Assembly (NCBI RefSeq): GCF_902506415.1
Contig: NZ_LR733275.1
Span: forward strand, 1,586,448-1,650,447
Length of the DNA: 64,000 nucleotides
Origin: Massilia sp. 9I
GTDB lineage: Bacteria > Pseudomonadota > Gammaproteobacteria > Burkholderiales > Burkholderiaceae_D
Direction of reading: 5' to 3'
Part shown: positions 63,104 to 64,000 of the stretch, in pieces
Numbering within the stretch: position 1 is the stretch's first letter
Layout: every line of letters begins with the position of its first letter
The notes under the pieces: generated by a model
What the model was told of the DNA's origin: nothing
What the model saw: only the letters and a program-made list of their open reading frames with translations
Database searches by the model: none
Translations under genes and position numbers: made by a program

Positions 63104-64000
63104 TTAATTGATCTTCACCAGCGCGCCTTCGATGGTCACGATGGCATCCGACTTCACCGACATCGGCGCACCCGCCTTCACGTTCATCATGGCGCCGGCC
63201 TTGACGTCCATGTTGGCCTCTGCCTCGATCGCGATCTGGGTCGACTTCATCGTGATCTTGGCCGGTTCGATCTTGATGCTGCTACCGCCCACTTTCAGCT
63301 CGATCGAGGTGGTCGCCTCGACCACGATGGTCTTCGATACCGTCACCTTCTGGTCGCCGGTGATGTTCACCGTCTGGTTGTTGTCGATCGTTACCGAGTG
63401 GTCGTTCGCCACGTGCTCGGTATGGTTGTTGCCGACATCGAGCTTGCGGTCGTTCTTGATCGTGATGGTCTGGTTGTTGTCGACGTTGACCGTGTGGTCG
63501 TTGGTCACGTGCTCCTTGTGGTCGTGGCCGACGTCGAGGCTGCGGTCGTTCTTGATCTGGATGGTCTGGTCGCCCTTGTCGGCCTTCTCGAAGCCGACCT
63601 TCAGCGTGTCGTTGTTCTTCACCACGCGATTGAAGTCCTTCTCGGCCTGGACGAAGATCTCTTCGCTGTCCTTCTTGTCCTCGAAGCGGATCTCGTTGAA
63701 GCCGCCCCCGCCCTTGGAAGAATTCGACTTGATGGTGGACTTGGTCTGCTCGGCCGGCAGCTCGTAGGGCGGCATGCTGTCGCCGTTGTACACGCAGCCC
63801 GTGATCAAGGGCTGGTCCGGATCGCCCTCGAGGAAGCTGACCACCACTTCCATGCCGATGCGCGGGATGAAGATCGCGCCCCAGCCTTTCCCGGCCCAGC
63901 CCTGCTGGACCCGCACCCAGCACGAGCTGGTCTCGTCGGCCTTGCCGTTGCGCTCCCAGTGGAACTGCACCTTGACCCGGCCGTACTTGTCGGTCCAGAT
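63104..64000 (-). CDS. vgrG: VgrG (TssI) T6SS spike protein, N-terminal part outside window
   Basis: The visible 299 C-terminal residues, still open at the window edge, include the gp5 OB-fold (WVRVQQGWAGKGWGAIFIPR, GMEVVVSFLEGDPDQPLITG) and then the beta-helix needle. The needle is made of near-identical repeats: NDRSLDVGHDHKEHV, NDHTVNVDNNQTI, NDRKLDVGNNHTEHV and so on. It ends MSVKSDAIVTIEGALVKIN with no effector extension. It forms the spike tip with the PAAR/VgrG trimer. First gene of the operon region seen here. Confidence 0.95.
   Translation of the reverse strand: MWTDKYGRVKVQFHWERNGKADETSSCWVRVQQGWAGKGWGAIFIPRIGMEVVVSFLEGDPDQPLITGCVYNGDSMPPYELPAEQTKSTIKSNSSKGGGGFNEIRFEDKKDSEEIFVQAEKDFNRVVKNNDTLKVGFEKADKGDQTIQIKNDRSLDVGHDHKEHVTNDHTVNVDNNQTITIKNDRKLDVGNNHTEHVANDHSVTIDNNQTVNITGDQKVTVSKTIVVEATTSIELKVGGSSIKIEPAKITMKSTQIAIEAEANMDVKAGAMMNVKAGAPMSVKSDAIVTIEGALVKIN

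Overview
The window is GC-rich, densely coded bacterial chromosome. A PEP-CTERM protein with a sigma-54-type promoter, a PhaM-type PHA-granule regulator, tamA-tamB, queC, a shortened mnmC and a DotU-OmpA type TssL together suggest a betaproteobacterium of the Oxalobacteraceae, Massilia-like. This placement is inference from gene content and codon style. I saw no rRNA, tRNA, CRISPR array, prophage or transposase gene.

Layout. 0-5.5 kb: a PAS-GGDEF-EAL protein with a degenerate GGDEF motif, a small membrane protein, a divergent LysR/RidA pair, a membrane protein, a secreted protein and queC. 5.6-11.9 kb: tamA-tamB, the outer-membrane translocation and assembly module. 12-14.3 kb: a sigma-54-promoted PEP-CTERM protein, a Pro/His-rich miniprotein, a membrane protein, a fragment duplicated from the 3.6 kb gene, and an Imm32-like protein. 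14.5-19.8 kb: a CheB-CheR-PAS-kinase-receiver giant and a stand-alone CheB with a zinc-ribbon tail. 20-25 kb: a three-gene kleisin-kite-SMC (MksFEB/JetABC-like) operon with its own promoter and terminator and no nuclease subunit. 25.1-29.2 kb: two tandem DUF3108 proteins, phaM, a GFA-family protein, an HExxH membrane protein and a small protein.

29.4-39.9 kb is the most unusual stretch. Four overlapping or abutting genes encode a lipoprotein, a metzincin metalloprotease, a caspase-family protease and a TPR-CHAT protease. All four have N-terminal export signals or hydrophobic anchors. Divergent from them, across a 341-bp AT-rich intergenic region with a perfect 9-3-9 palindrome, lies a 1,084-residue membrane-embedded patatin-like lipase with a peptidoglycan-binding-like N-terminus.

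39.9-50.9 kb: an aldo/keto reductase and its divergent LysR regulator, a small histidine kinase coupled to a receiver-TPR protein, mnmC with a decayed methyltransferase half, tag, a Ser/Thr kinase/GAF-MshEN/PP2C set, and a lipoprotein aldose 1-epimerase. 51.4-64 kb: part of a type VI secretion cluster on the minus strand. In transcription order it holds vgrG (cut by the window end), a FecR-like protein, a heme-c (DUF3365) HAMP sensor, a Ser/Thr kinase, then after a promoter tagH (FHA), tssK, tssL, tssM and tagF. The kinase, FHA protein and possibly the PP2C suggest post-translational control of secretion by phosphorylation.
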